DNA from: Cryptomeria japonica
Lineage: Eukaryota > Streptophyta > Pinopsida > Cupressales > Cupressaceae
Assembly: GCF_030272615.1 (NCBI RefSeq)
Contig: NC_081410.1
Span: forward strand, 127,147,140-127,211,139
Length of the DNA stretch: 64,000 nt
Direction of reading: 5' to 3'
The position numbers were made by a program, and so were the translations under genes. Below are positions 44,894-57,955 of this stretch, piece after piece. Every line of letters starts with the position of its first letter. The first letter of the stretch is position 1. Below the pieces are notes generated by a model, which saw only the letters and a list, made by a program, of their open reading frames with translations, was not told the DNA's origin and made no database searches.

Positions 44894-45424
44894 CTAATAT
44901 AGAGGTTTGTTGGGTTTCCCTTTGAATCTAAGCTTAGGAAGAGACTCCTTTTGAAAACCAACTCCAATTTTGTCTCTGGGTTTTAACTCTAGTTGTAAGG
45001 GCTTGTGTTGTAATTTCTTGCAAGGTCTCAAAGCACTCTGGCCATCATAGCCCATTCTTTGCATGATAGTAAGGCCTTTGCCATATTTCTCTATGGGGAG
45101 CGTAGCTATTGGTATTTCTTTGGCGATGGGGTCTTTGTAGATCCATTTTGTTATGTCTTCATCCATGGTTTCTTCCTCTTGACTTTTACTAGGGATGAAT
45201 TGCGCCAAAGTGCATGCTTGCTTGGCCAGTGGTGGTCGAAGAAACTTTTGAGGTTTGCCATGAGTTCTAGGGGAGATGAGTAATTTCCCAACACAAAAGA
45301 GTTGGCCAAGATTATATTCCCCGGGACCTTCCTCAACCATTTTTATTTTCAAATTCTCTTGCTTTGGTATAGGGATGATTGAGCTGGAAAGAGAAGCTAG
45401 ATTAACATATGATGTGGAAAGGAT
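44894..45424 (-). pseudogene. G-patch segment downstream of protease
   Basis: GKGLTIMQRMGYDGQSALRP and LELKPRDKIGVGF match the glycine pattern of a G-patch. Preceding sequence contains EEGPGEYNLGQLFCVGKLL. The segment continues the protease reading at 52652 once the copia element is removed. G-patches bind nucleic acid and occur next to protease in several retroelements. Confidence 0.65.
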
Positions 45425-46821
45425 TGTTGGCATATGATGAACCGACATGTTGATATGATGATAATGTATGTTGTCATTCATGTCAATAAGTGCAAGTGAA
45501 CCGGTATTTAGATTGGAAGAAGTTGGTGAACCAGCATGAAGAGATGCAGTGAACCAATGTCTAGGTTTAACTAAGTGTGACTACCAGTTGGTAGTCTCAG
45601 CTCTAGGGTTTCTGGTTTAGCAATCTTGCTTGTGCGATGCAACCGATGACATTTTTGTGATGAGTTAGCTAAGAGATGAAGATGAGATTGTGATTCCACG
45701 TCAGCTTTGTACATGTGAAGGATTTCCTTGAGGATCTTGCATGTGAAGATTGATTGCATTAAATATCTACCTCGGGAATGAACATTCTTCTTAGTGGTAT
45801 GAGAAGAAAGCGTGATGAGTTATTGATTTCTATGTGCGGTGAAGAATGGATGGTGCATATTGTCTTGTGATCTGTTAAAAATTGTATTGCACTATGCAAA
45901 GTGTTTGGAGGATCAGGATTGGACTGCTTGTATTGTAAACCTAAAATGCTTAGGGTTTAGGGTTTATGCTACCAAACTAATTGTTGTCTATAAGGTCGAT
46001 GATGTTTGTTATTGTAAGTTGTTGGAAAATGTTGTGTGTGTATCCAAGTGATGAGATACTTGTCAGACTAGTGAGAGAAAACTGTAGAGTGTGATTGCAG
46101 AGTAGAGGAACTAAAAAGGATCTGCCTTAGCATATAGTGCTATTATCATATCAAAACTTTACCTATTATCTTCTGACCATTTCAATAGAAGGAAAATCCC
46201 TTTGTCGGGTAGCTTTAATAGGATTACTATAAATCCTCTAACTAGGTGACTCAAGTTCATTGAGTTCTTTAAACCCTCTAGCAAGGTAACCTTTAATAGG
46301 GTATATAGTCATCCCTAAACTGGGTGATCTTTAACAAGATTGGTTCCTAGCAGAACCTTATTATAAAGTCTTTAATCGAACTAGGCTCCTAACAAAGTGA
46401 GCTTCAAAAGAGTTCAAAAAAAAGCTTGTGCGTATTCATCCCCATCGTAGTTTTTCCCATTTGGGTTTCCATGTGAAAAATCTGTGTCATGAGTGGTTCC
46501 TTTTTAATGTGATCATTAAGTATTCTTTGTTTAAGTGATTATGCATGCAGAGCTAATGTTTATGGTATTGTTGACACACCACATGCATATGTTTATGGGT
46601 GAAGTAGTTATCAAGTATTGAATGTATCTGAAGGGTTCAGCTTTACCATTTTATGTTGTCTAAGATCTTACTGTGTCTAACTGGTATTGCCATGGTTAAG
46701 TTCAGTAATGAAGACAACCGGATAGCATTAGTTTAACTTAATAAGTTTTTATACGTACTGATTAACCCCCCCCCCCCTCTCAGTACCAATTAAGGTATCT
46801 GTTGTCCATCATTATTCATCA
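45425..46821 (+). repeat. 5' LTR of copia element (1397 bp)
   Basis: TGTTGGCATATG...TTATTCATCA. It has a poly(C) tract before CTCTCAGTACC near the end and a conserved GTTTTTCCCATTTGGGTTTC block near 46450. Confidence 0.95.
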
Positions 46822-46823
46822 AT

Positions 46824-46835
46824 TGGTATCAGAGC
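46824..46835 (+). promoter_or_regulatory. Primer-binding site, initiator Met tRNA
   Basis: TGGTATCAGAGC starts two bases after the LTR. Confidence 0.9.
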
Positions 46836-46892
46836 AACTCCAGGTCCTCGGTGATATAATCTTAACCGCTTGAGGTAAAAGATCCTGCCTTA

Positions 46893-49800
46893 ATGATGAA
46901 GAGGGAAGGTCCTAATTTCAATAGAGATAACTTTGAAATATGGAAGGATGGAATGAAGATCTATATCAAGAGTTTGGGTGCTCAACACTAGAGCTATGTT
47001 GAGAATGTCTATGTAATTCCCACAGGCACTTTAACCGATGATCAGAAAAGAGAGATTCAAGAAAATGGGCAAGTCATGGAAGCCCTTATTAGCAATTTGT
47101 TTGATATTGAGTTCATTGATGTACAAGATAAGGACACTCCTAAAGATGTATGGGACACATTGGAAACTATTTATGGTGGTGATGAGCATGTAAAGAAAGC
47201 TAAGATAGAGAGCCTTAGAGTAAAATTTGAGGACATGAGGATGGTTGAAGGTGAGACCATTCAGCAATATGGTATAAGAATCAAGACTGTTGTTGGAGAT
47301 ATCAAGAGCACTGGTGGAACAATTGATGATGCCACCATTGTTAGTAAAGTCTTGAGATTATTGTTATCGATCTATGCAATCAAAGTTGTTTCTATTCAAG
47401 AACTAAGGTCTATTGACAAAACCAAGGTATCCTTAGACTCTATCATTGCAAAGTTAACTGCATATGAGTTGAATAGCTATGATGGTAGTGTTCAAAAGAC
47501 TGAGTCGGCTTTTAGAGCAACTGTTTCACCAACCAAAAAAGGAAAAGAAGCAAGTACCAGTTATGAATCCATGCAAAGCAGAGGTATGGATGATGAAGAG
47601 ATTTTGATGGTGTTTGAAGCTCTTTTTGCCAAGAGACTTCCAAAAGGTACTGGAAAATATAGAGGTAAGCTTCCTTTAAAATGTTTTTCCTGCAATAAGA
47701 TAGGACATATAGCTGTTAACTGTCCTAACAATGACAATAAGGATAAACTGGAGAGGTTTAGAAAGCATAAAGGAGGAAATAGAAGAAATTGTCTTGTTGC
47801 AGTGGATGAAGGTGTTACTGATGAAGAATCGAAGGATGAAGAGAATGAGGATGTAGTGTTTGTAGCTGTAAAGGAAGAAGTGTCTAACAACAAAGAACTT
47901 GTCTCTCACATTGACCACTCTAATGAGTGCATAATTGATAGTAATTTTTCTCACCACATGACTGGTGATCAGAAAAAAATTTTGTCTCTAGAAGATGGAG
48001 GTGTTGTCAGATTCGACAATGATCCACAATGCTTGGTAAAAGGAAAAGGATCCATCTCACTGAATGGAAGGAGCAATGCGGATGATGTCTACTGGGTAGA
48101 AGGTCTTAAACATAACCTATTGAGTGTTGCCCAGCTAAATGATAAAGGACTCATTCTGGAGTTCAAAGGTAGAGTCTATAGTATAATTGGAAAAAGTGGT
48201 GAACTTATTTCCACTGGTAAGCAGACCAGAGGTAACTTGTTTTAGTTGAATGCCAAGATAAGTCGGTGTCTGATGATGAATTTTGATGAGAGTTGCATAT
48301 GGCATAGGAGACTTTGTCATATGAACTTTGATAATATTGTGAAGGCTAGTAAGATCAAGGCAATACGAGGATTGCCTTTTCTGAACAAACTGGAGAATTC
48401 CTTGTGCAGAGAATGTCAACTTGGGAAGATGTCTTCCTCAAATTTCAAATGTAAGTCTTTTTCAGAAGAAAACTTACTTGATCTAGTGCATACTGATTTG
48501 TGTGGTCCTATGAAAACTAGAAGTATTCATGGAGATAGGTATTTCATTATTCTTACTAATGACTGCTCAAGAATGATGTGGGTCACATTCTTGAAAGACA
48601 AATCTGAGGCGTTTAGAAAGTTCAAAGCCTTTAGATCATTAGTAGAGAAGGAAAGTGGTCAAAAGATAAAATGCCTAAGAATTGATCAAGGAGGTGAATT
48701 CACTTCTGATGAATTCAACAAGTACTATGAAGATAGCGGTATCAAGAGGTAATTGTTTGCCCCAAGGACACCACAACAAAATGGCATAGCAGAAAGGAAT
48801 AACAAGACTGTAGTTGAAGCGTCTAGAACAATGTTGATCCAAGGAAAGGTTTCTCACACTTTTTGGAGAGAAGCGATACACACTGCAGTCTATACTATGA
48901 ACCAGATACTCATCAAGAAAGGTAGAGTTAAAACCCCTTATGAGTATTAGACCGAGAAAACTCCCATAGTGAGTTATTTTAAAGTGTTTGGTAGTAAGTA
49001 TTACATCAAGAGAGGTGAGCATCTAAGCAAGTTTGATGCTAAATGTGATGAAGGAATATTTCTAGGATATTCCACTAAGAGCAAATCTCTCAAGTCCTAC
49101 AACAATAGAACATAGAAAATTGTTGAGAGTATCAATGTCAGGGTTGATGAATCCCTTGAGGAACCTTTGGAAACCTGCAGTGAGGAAGTGGAAGATGAAC
49201 CGAGTATAGCCTTCTGGGAACCAGTTAAGAAAGAAACAAGTAAATATCTTAGTGTTCCTATACTAGTAGAAGCTACAGTAGGTGAAGAAGAAGAGGTAAG
49301 TGGAGAAGAAGAGGAAAAACTAGCAGAACCAGCTAGAGTCATTCCTAGGTATGTGAAACTACATCATGATTCAAAGAAAATCATAGGAGATAAAGATGCA
49401 GGGATACTCACAAGAAGAAAGGTGAAAGAAAACTCTTGCATTATTTCTGAATTGGAGCCCAAGAATTCTAGAGAAGCACTTACAGATGAAGACTGGATTA
49501 AGACAATGGAAGAGGAGATAGACCAAATAGAAAAGAATGCAACATGGTCCTTGGTACCTAGACCAGAACACGAGAATGTCATAGATACCAAATGGGTCTT
49601 CAGGAATAAGCTAAATGAAGAAGGTATAGTTGTGAGTAACAAGGCAAGACTTGTATGCAAAGGATATGCTCAAGAAGGAGAAGACTATGGAGAAATATTT
49701 TCTCCTGTGGCTAGACTGGAAGGTGTCTGAATGCTACTTGCATTTGTAGCATTCAAGGGATTTAAGGTTTATCATATGGATGTGAAGTCTGCATTCTTGA

Positions 49801-50983
49801 ATGGAACCCTAGAAGAAGAAGTGTATATTGAGCAACCAGATGGGTTTTCCTTATCAGAACATAGTAACATGGTGTGTAGATTACACAAAGCCCTCTATGG
49901 ATTGAAACAAGCACCTAGGGCATGGTATGAATGGTTACACTCTCATCTTGTGAAGATAAGATTTCAGAGAACAAGTGAGGATAGCAACATCTACCTAAAA
50001 TTTGAAGGTGATCAGATTCTGATCTGTGAAGTATTTGTAGATGACATAATCTTTGGAGGAGATGATAAAATGAGTCATGCTTTTGCAGATGAAATGAAGA
50101 AAGAGTTTGAGATGTCTCTAATTGGAGAGATAAAGTTCTTTATTGATTTAAATATTCAGCAAATGAAAGAGGGTATCTTTATTACCCAGTCCAAGTATGT
50201 CAAAGAGGTATTGAAGACCTTTGGCATGGAGAAGAGAAAACTAGTTTGTACACCGATGGTGACCGGCTGTAAACTAAGGAAGATGATTCAATGTTGGTGA
50301 ATGAGAAGGAGTACCGGTCAATGATCGGTAAGCTACACTATAGGGTGCATGGCAGACCAAATATTGCTCATGTAGTGGGCATAGTAGCTCCTTTTCAGAA
50401 AATTCCAAGAGAATCCCACTTGGTAGCTGTCAAGCGGATTCTTAGATATCTGAAAGGAACAGTTGACTATGGATTGTGGTATCTATATAATGGTGACTTT
50501 AATCTCAAAGTATATACCGATGCCAATTGGGCAGGTAATGTAGATGACCGGAAGAGCACAACCAGTGGAGCATTATTTCTTGGTGGAAGACTAATCTCCT
50601 AGACAAGCAAGAAGCAGAGCTATACTTCTCAGTCTATAGCTGAAGCAGAATATGTGGTAGCATTTATGAGCTACACTCAAGCAATCTTGATGAAACATGT
50701 ATTGGAAGGTTTCAAAGTACCTATATCTAAATTGGTGAGTATATTTTGTGACAATACTAGTGCAATAAATATTTCCAAGAATCCAGTATTGCATGCTAGA
50801 GCTAAGCACATTGAGCTCAAGTATCATTTCTTGAGAGAGAAGGTACTGAATAAGGAGGTTGTACTAGAACATGTTTCCAATAAGGAGCAGCTAGCAGATA
50901 TATTCACTAAACCCTTACCAAAGACTACATTTACCTATTTGAGAGGTGAATTAGGGGTTCTACCCCTTCATGAAGTCAACTAA
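46893..50983 (+). pseudogene. Copia gag-pol polyprotein, decayed
   Basis: One frame runs from ATG 46893 with stops at 46989 (TAG), 48243 (TAG), 48750 (TAA), 48948 (TAG), 49113 (TAG), 49728 (TGA) and 50600 (TAG), plus a frameshift near 50280. Domains: UBN2-type gag; zinc knuckle CFSCNKIGHIAVNC (about 47685); protease CIIDSNFSHHMTGD (DSG changed to DSN); integrase HRRLCHMN...CRECQLGK, HTDLCGPM, IDQGGEF and TPQQNGIAERNNK; RT WVFRNKLNEEG, MDVKSAFLNG, LYGLKQAPRAWYEW and FVDDIIFGG; RNase H YTDANWAGNVDDRKSTTSG, EAEYVV, IFCDNTSAI, KHIELKYHFLREKV and DIFTKPL. All domains are present, so decay came after insertion or shortly before. Confidence 0.93.
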
Positions 50984-51219
50984 AGTTGTTTGCTCCACAT
51001 CAGTCAGGTACTACAGTGTCAAATCTTTTAGGATTGATGTGTTGAAGGATGATACTCCATAGGGGGAGCAGCATAGTGGAGAATGGAAGCTTGTGCCTCC
51101 ACTTTGGCATTGTTGTCAAAGGGAGAGAAGATATCTGATGTATGGGGAGAAGATATCTGATGATGCAGAATATACTCATCTATGATGTTTACAATTGCAA
51201 TGCTACACTGAGTATTTCC

Positions 51220-51240
51220 ATCAATGTCAAAGGGGCAGAT
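51220..51240 (+). promoter_or_regulatory. Polypurine tract of copia element
   Basis: AAAGGGGCAGAT lies just before the 3' LTR TGTTGGCATATG. An earlier purine run AGGGGGAGCAG is at 51060. Confidence 0.75.
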
Positions 51241-52646
51241 TGTTGGCATATGATGAACCAACATGTTGATATGATGATAATGTATGTTGTCATTGATGTC
51301 AATAAGTGCAAGTGAACCAGTATGCAGATTGGAAGAAGTTGGTGAACCGGTATGAAGAGATGTAGTGAACCGGCATATGGGTTTCATTAAGTGTGACTAC
51401 CGGTTGATAGTCTCAGCTCTAGGGTTTCCGGTTTGGCAATCTCACTTGTGCAATGCAACCGATGACATTTTGTGATCAGCTAGCTAAGAGATGAAGATGA
51501 GATTGTGATGCCACGTCAACTTTGTACACGTGAAGAATTTCCTTGAGGATCTTGCGTGTGAAGATCGATTGCATTAACTATCTACCTCGGGAATGAACAT
51601 GCTTCTTAGTGGTATGAGAAGAAAGCATGATGAGTTACTTATTTCTATGTGTGGTGAAGAATGGATGATGTAGATTATCTTGTGATCTGTTTAAAATTGT
51701 ATTGCTATATGCAAAGTGTTTGGACGTTCGGGATTGGACCGCTTGTATTGTAAACCTAAAATGCTTAGGGTTTAGGGTTTATTCTACTGACCTAATTGTT
51801 GTCTATAAGGTTGATGATGTTTGTTATTGTAAGTTGTTGGAAAATGTTGTGTGTGTATCCGAGTGATGAGATACTTGTCAGACCAGTGAGAGAAAACTAT
51901 AGAGTGTGATTGCAGAGTAGAGGAACTAAAAAGGATATGCCTTAGCATATAGTTTTGTTATCAGATCAAATCTTTACCTGTTGTCTTCTAACCATTTCAA
52001 CAGAAGGAAAATCCCTTTGTCGGGTAGCTTTAACGGGCTTACTATAAATCCTCTAACCAGGTGACTCAAGTTCATTGATTTCTTTAAATCCTCTAGCAAG
52101 GTAACCTTTAACAGGGTATATAGCCATCCCTTAACCGGGTGATCTTTAACAGGATCGGTTCCTAGAAAAACCTTATGGTAAAGTCTTTAACTGGACTAGG
52201 CTCCTAACAGAGTGAGCTTCAAAAGAGTTCAAAAACAAGCTTGTGCGTATTCATCCCCACCGTGGTTTTTCCCATTTGGGTTCGCACGTGAAAAATCTGT
52301 GTGTCATGAGTGGTGCCTTTTTTATGTGATGATTAAGTATTCTTTGTTTAAGTGATTATGCATGCAGAGCTAATGATTATGGTATTATTGGCACACCACA
52401 TGCATATGTTTATGGGTGTAGTTATCAAGTATTGAATGTATCTGAAGGGTTTAGTTTTACCATTTTATGTTGTTTGAGGTATTACTGTGTTTAACCGGTA
52501 TTGCCATGGTTAAGTTCAGTAATGAAGACAACCGATTATCAATGTTTTAACTTGATAAGTTGCACAAAAGTATTTGTATGTACTGATTCACCCTCCCCCC
52601 CCTCTCAGTACCAGTTAGGGTATCTGTTGTTCATCATTATTCATCA
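51241..52646 (+). repeat. 3' LTR of copia element (1406 bp)
   Basis: Aligned end to end with 45425-46821 and followed by AGGAT. Confidence 0.95.
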
Positions 52647-52651
52647 AGGAT

Positions 52652-53471
52652 AGCTTCTTTGTTGTTAGGTATGGTGGTCTTTGGTTGATGGTTAATATTG
52701 CTGCAATATGCAAAGGGATTTTCATCACCAAGGATTGTGATCTCTACACCATTATGCGGAAATTTGATACATTGGTGGTAGGTAGATGACACTGCTTGCA
52801 TGGCATGTATCCAAGGTCTTCCTAACAAGAGATTATATGGCAGAGGAAGGTCTAGAACCTAGAAAACTATATGTTTCACCATCGGCCCAACCCTGATAGG
52901 TAAAACAATAGCTCCTCTGGAAAAATGCTTTGCATCATCATAAGCTTTAATGGTTATCCTTTTGTTAGGATCCACTGATTCTACTGCATGCCCTTATGTT
53001 GTGACCAACTGCAAGGTGCATATATTCAAGCTAGCTCTATTATCAATCAAGACTCTCCTTATTCTATATTGGTTTACAAATTCTTTGATGTGAAGGGATA
53101 CATTATGTGGTTGTTGGAATGAAGCGTTGTCACTTTCAGAAAAAAGTAAGGCATGGTGATGACCTGAGACTGTCAACCATGGCTTGAAATTGATCCGTGT
53201 TTAGGCTAGCGGGGACTGACACTTCTTGGAGACCTTGGTCCAAGATTGTTTTGTGTGATGGAGATAAGCACAAAATCTCTAATATGGATATGAGTGCGGG
53301 CATTTTATCTAACTGTTCCATAAGATTATACTGCTTAGGGAGGGGTGTCATTCCTTGTGGAGCTTCTTTAATAGTGATCTTGCTATGATGCATAACAATG
53401 TTGCATGCAAGATTTGGATCTTTGATCGTGAGAGTTGCAACTTGTTCGTTAGCGTCATAGAGGTGATTCAT
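52652..53471 (-). pseudogene. Aspartic protease region of Tat-like element
   Basis: RRVLIDNRASLNICTLQLV is the protease active site (DxG expected; here DNR). MLGRPWIHAMQAVSSTYHQCIKF follows as the typical flap/C-terminal block. The upstream part 53471-53136 is the spacer seen before protease in this lineage (DKMPALISILEIL). Interrupted by stops and by the copia insertion at its 3' side. Confidence 0.75.
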
Positions 53472-55093
53472 AGTATAATTATATGCAGCTTGTGTATAAT
53501 TTGTAGTATCTGTGTTTCGCCCAGAGGTAGAAGGACCCCTTTGATCATGTGATGAAGTGAATTGTTGAACATTAGATTATCGTCATTGGATGTTTTAGGG
53601 TCATGTCCTTTTATTTCAATTTCTCCTCTATCAATAAGATCTTGAACAAGATCTTTCATTCGATGGCAATTGCTCGTCTTATGCCCTTTTCCCTGGTGAA
53701 ATTCACAATGTTCATTATCACGCCACCATGGAGGTTTGACCTGAGGCTCATAGTTAGAGGTTTTTGGTAAGGTCACAAGATTGGAAGAGACCAATTTACG
53801 CAATATTATTTTGATGGGTTCCCCTAAGGGTGTGTATGGTGTTTTAGTTTGAAATTTTGTTGCCTTTGTTTGGGTTCTTCTTGTTGTGTGTTGTGACCTT
53901 TATTTTGTGGTTTATTGGTGGTGTTGTTGTTAGGAGGGGGATTTTATCCTACAAATCTGACCATGGGTTTTGCAACTTTTACTGTTTGGGCATCCACTAT
54001 CCCGTCATTGACAACGTTCTTGTTCTTGTTCCAGAAATTTGGTTTATCACTATTATAACGTGGACGAGGGTCATCTTTGGGTTCATTGTATATTTTGATA
54101 AGTCCCTTTTTGATAAGGGCTCATTCAAATTTTAGTCCTTGAGTGATCATCTCTTCAAAGCCTTCATGTCTAAATGGAATTCCATCTCATCATTCAAGTT
54201 GGAAATGAATATTTGCACTAGTTCTTGCTCAGGTAAATGAAGAGAACGTCTGCTAGACAATTGTCTACACCATTGTAGGAAAGCTGAGAACAACTCCCCT
54301 GTTTTTTGTTTAGTGTTACATAAATCTACCGTGGTAACATTGTGTTCTATGTTATGTGCATAATGAGTGATGAATTTTTGAACTAATTCCTCAAATGTTC
54401 TAATGCAACCTAGTAATCGGGAAAACCATTGTGTGGTTGTGCCTCCCAAACTTTTAGAAAAAAGGTGCATTAGATAGGTGTCCTCATAGGCCACCTCTAA
54501 ACAAGCTGAGTGAAATTCTCGTACATGATCTCTAGGGTCTCCTTTGTCCCTGTACTTTTCAAACTTGGGTGTTTCAAACCCTTGCAGAAAAGGTGGCATA
54601 TGCATGTTCCTATCAAAAGGATAGGGACAAATATCGTTAAGTGAAAACCACGTAGTCTTCACACACTATTGAGTTGTTGAGCGAGATTTTCTACTTGTTG
54701 TCTCAACATGTCTATTTCGGAAGGAGGAGGAGGTGGGGGATTTCCTTGATGATTAAGGTCATAGCAGAATTAATCTCTCCCTCTTCCACCATCGTTATGG
54801 CTATGTTGCTCAAATGTCTACCATATTTGTGTGGTATAAAAGTTAGAGGGTAGTTTAGCACCCTCTTGAGCAAGTCTCAAAAAATGAGCATCTGCATTGT
54901 TTCTAAGGATTTCATCAAAGAGACGATTGAACTTGGGATTATGTTGTGCTCTTTCTATATCTTTGAGAGTTGGAGTGCTAGGATCTTCATCATTAGTGCC
55001 TCGTCCAATGGCCTCTTAAAAATTGTTGATTTTTTCTTCCTCCTCATCTTTGTTCTCTGGTTGTCAGTTTCTCATTGATCTTGTTTGAGCCAT
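53472..55093 (-). pseudogene. Gag of Tat-like element
   Basis: The ATG at 55093 gives MAQTRSMRN, a usual start of such gag proteins. The capsid core is at 54662-54147: ICPYPFDRNMHMPPF, EDTYLMHLFSKSLGGTTTQW, FEELVQKFITHYAHN, FSAFLQWCRQLSS, LVQIFISNLNDEM. A Cys/His segment CEFHQGKGHKTSNC (about 53700) corresponds to the nucleocapsid-like part. Stops occur near 55067, 54770 and in 53857-54135. Confidence 0.75.
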
Positions 55094-57955
55094 GTTGTTT
55101 GAAAGTTTGAGGTTTGGTGAAAGTAATTTATGAGCTGGTGATGAAATGTTTGATGGAAGATAAGTGTTTGTGAAATGTTTGTTGGAAGATGGATCTCTAA
55201 CACTAAAGATTGGATGTTTAACCAAGTTCTTTGTGAATTGCTCTTGTGTTTTCAACAATTTTGATGTGATAAGGTATAGCAAGGTTTGAGATGTGTTACA
55301 AACCAAGCTACCTAGCAATGAGAGGATGCACTCATAAACTAGTTTTAACCTGTGTAGAAATGCCTCTTAGGATGATTGATCCTAGATGTAGAGACACTTT
55401 AAAAAGTGATTTGTTGTTTTGATTTAGCAATATTTAAAAGAACTTAGGACAAGACCCATTTGTGTTTTGAGAGTTTGAATGGTTTTTGTGATGTGTAAAG
55501 GTGAAAATGTGTAGAATATGCACCTCAATAAAAAAAATTATATCACAAAGGGAGTTTCTACTTCTTCCTCTCTCTCAGAGGTTGGTGGTTCCCCACGAGC
55601 TACATTGTATGTGATACAGATTTGAGGAAGAAAGAAGGATTGATCTTTCTCATGTTGTTTTTGTGATAAACCAAGACTTTATATTGAGTAAAAGCTCTAT
55701 TTTTCAAAGGCTCTTTGTCAAATTCGTTAGATTTTCCTTGAAGATACAAGTGTATATGGCACAACAAGAGTCTGTGTGAGAGAAAAATTTGTCTATTGAT
55801 ATAGAATAACTTCTTTCTTTTGATAAGAAATTTTGAACTCAATTGTCTCTTTTTCAATGTGGTCTTCTGATGAAGACTCATTTTTCTCAAGATGTGAGTG
55901 ATGGTCATACAAACTGATATTGTGTTTCACTTGGTGATGTTTGTTTGTTTATCAATGATTGAGGTGGATTTGTTGGATGAATAATTGGTTTAAGATTGTT
56001 CTGAATTTCTTTGACAAGAAAACACAGTAAGCACAAAGCACAATAACCTTGCTCCTTTTCAACAAAAGGCAAAAATAGGTGTGGGTCTAGATCAACCCAA
56101 TCATGAAATTTATTGACCCTTTTTACAAATTTATTTTAATGTTCCCAAAGCTTGAAGTTGGCCCAAATTGTTACTGGTTTGACACAAGATAAAGACAAGT
56201 CAAGGACTTTTTATCCCTAAGGTCAATTGGCCAGTTGCGATATTTTCAGCCCACATCTTGATATTTCTTCAACTTTGGTACTACATACCTTATGAATCCC
56301 GTCGTAGCAGGTAAGGATGTGATACACTAAGTCTTGCATGAGCATAACAGATAGATGATCCCTATGATGAGGGGGTTACCACTTTTATCAAGCTACAAGT
56401 AGCCTTTCAAAAAGCCTTGTTTCTACTCAAGGAAATATGTATGGTGAGTATCTTGGGAGCAAAACCATCTATGCTCTTGCACTAAACTTTTCACAAATAT
56501 CCTCAATCAATAGAACAGGTGGGCTTCTATAATAAAAGGTGTCTAGTAATGTTTGATGTCTTTGGACATAAGTTCATTCTGCAGTGACTCACTTAAGAGC
56601 CTTGTAACTTTTGGTGGGGCCAATATGTCCTTTCGGTAAGTTACACTATAGCAACAGCTACACCCAAGGCTACAATTTTCACTCTCATCTGATTTCTATA
56701 GTGGCTTGAAGGATTTACCACGCAAGGTCATTCCCAAGAATGATGTATCTCTTGGTAGGCCTCTCTTAAATATATAAACTTTCGAGCATTACTAACACTT
56801 TTCTCTTGCACCTAGGACCACAAGAGCCAAGGGAGAGGATAGCGTGTGTTAGAAGTGGGACCACTCTACAGATTTTTGCATAAGTGTGCCAAACACTGAA
56901 AACACTTGCTCTTTTTAACTGATTTATTGCAATGTGATCTATATGCTATTTGGAGATTTTGCTCCAACAGCCATGGTGTTCTTTTTAACTTCACAAGGCA
57001 ATTCGTTTTCTAACTAGGAAATTGAAAAATCTTGGTCAACCAAATTGAAAGCACATTGCTCAAAGTAAAAGTGAGTTTGTAACAAAAAGGGACAAGTTGT
57101 TTGTTCTTTTTAACTTGCAAAATAGTTGATTGTGAATTTTTAACCTTGCAAGAAATGAAATTTGTTTTTTTTTTTTAAGCACCAAAATGAAAAAAATTGT
57201 TCCTAACTTGCAAAAGAAAAAAAATTTGTTTGTTTGATTTTGTGGTTCTTTTTAACTTTGCAAAATGAAATTTATTTTAAGCTCCAAATTGAAAATTTTG
57301 TTTATTTTAGTCCAAAAGGAAAAATGAAGTTGATTTTAATCCAAAATGAAAAGTGAATTCTTTTTAATCCAATCTTTAAAAGAAAAGCTTAGAAAGAAAG
57401 CAAAAAAAAAATGAAAAATAAGCTTTCTAATTCCCTAACTCCGTGAATCCTGCAACAAGAAGTTAGAAAACCTGCACACAAAAAAAAATGAAAATAGTTA
57501 CTGAAAAAGAATGTTTTTTTTGTTTTGGAGGGCTTCTACAAGCTTAAAATTTTGATTTTCGATTACATAATATATTTTTTTCACTCTCTGTTACAAAAAC
57601 GCTACTCTATGTAAACACAAAAACACTATTTTAATACAGACATGCTAAAAGACTGATAAAAGTGCTAAAAGAACCCCAACTACGCTACTATATGAACAAA
57701 TGTGCTACTTAAAACTATCAAATAAACTGAAATCTTTGTCAGATAGAGAGCGCAAAAGCACTAAAATAGTGACAGCGTCGCTATTTAAACAACAATAGTG
57801 TTATAACCCAGACAAAGGTGCTTCTTCTCTGACAGAAGTGCTAGAACTCTGACAAAAGTGATAACTCAATTGTCGAAAGCGCTAAAACATGTTCAATAGT
57901 GCTAAAGTGCAACCTGTGTGGCAATTTTGGCAATTTTCAAAAAAGTTAGTAGTTT
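55094..57955 (-). other. 2.9 kb leader of Tat-like element
   Basis: Long 5' non-coding region. A conserved coding scrap is at 55600-55908. Poly(A)-rich, AAAATGAAA-type low complexity lies at 57000-57560. The GACAAAAGTGCTA array is at 57590-57910, as in the other Tat element. Confidence 0.55.
57590..57910. repeat. Degenerate AAAAGTGCTA array in leader
   Basis: About 14 units such as ACAAAAACGCTACTC, ATAAAAGTGCTAAAAG, GACAGAAGTGCTAGAAC, GACAAAAGTGATAAC and CGAAAGCGCTAAAAC, spaced ~20-25 bases. Matches 7840-8165 in type and position. Confidence 0.7.

Larger units (their letters stand above)
45425..52646 (+). mobile_element. Complete but inactivated Ty1/copia element
   Basis: 7222 bp: LTR 45425-46821, Met primer site, gag-pol in the order gag, protease, integrase, RT, RNase H (46893-50983), PPT, LTR 51241-52646. 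TSD AGGAT is at 45420-45424 and 52647-52651. It sits inside pol of the Tat-like element in the opposite orientation. The LTRs differ at many positions and the ORF has seven stops and one frameshift, so it is older than the chromovirus. Confidence 0.95.

Noticed and set aside
44430-44897. Gly/Val-rich 155-codon plus-strand ORF
   Set aside because: Antisense of the repeat-encoded Pro/Thr linker of the Tat element.
45955-45980. Telomere-like TTTAGGG repeats
   Set aside because: Only two units, and the same pair occurs in the other copia LTR near 51770, so it is LTR sequence.
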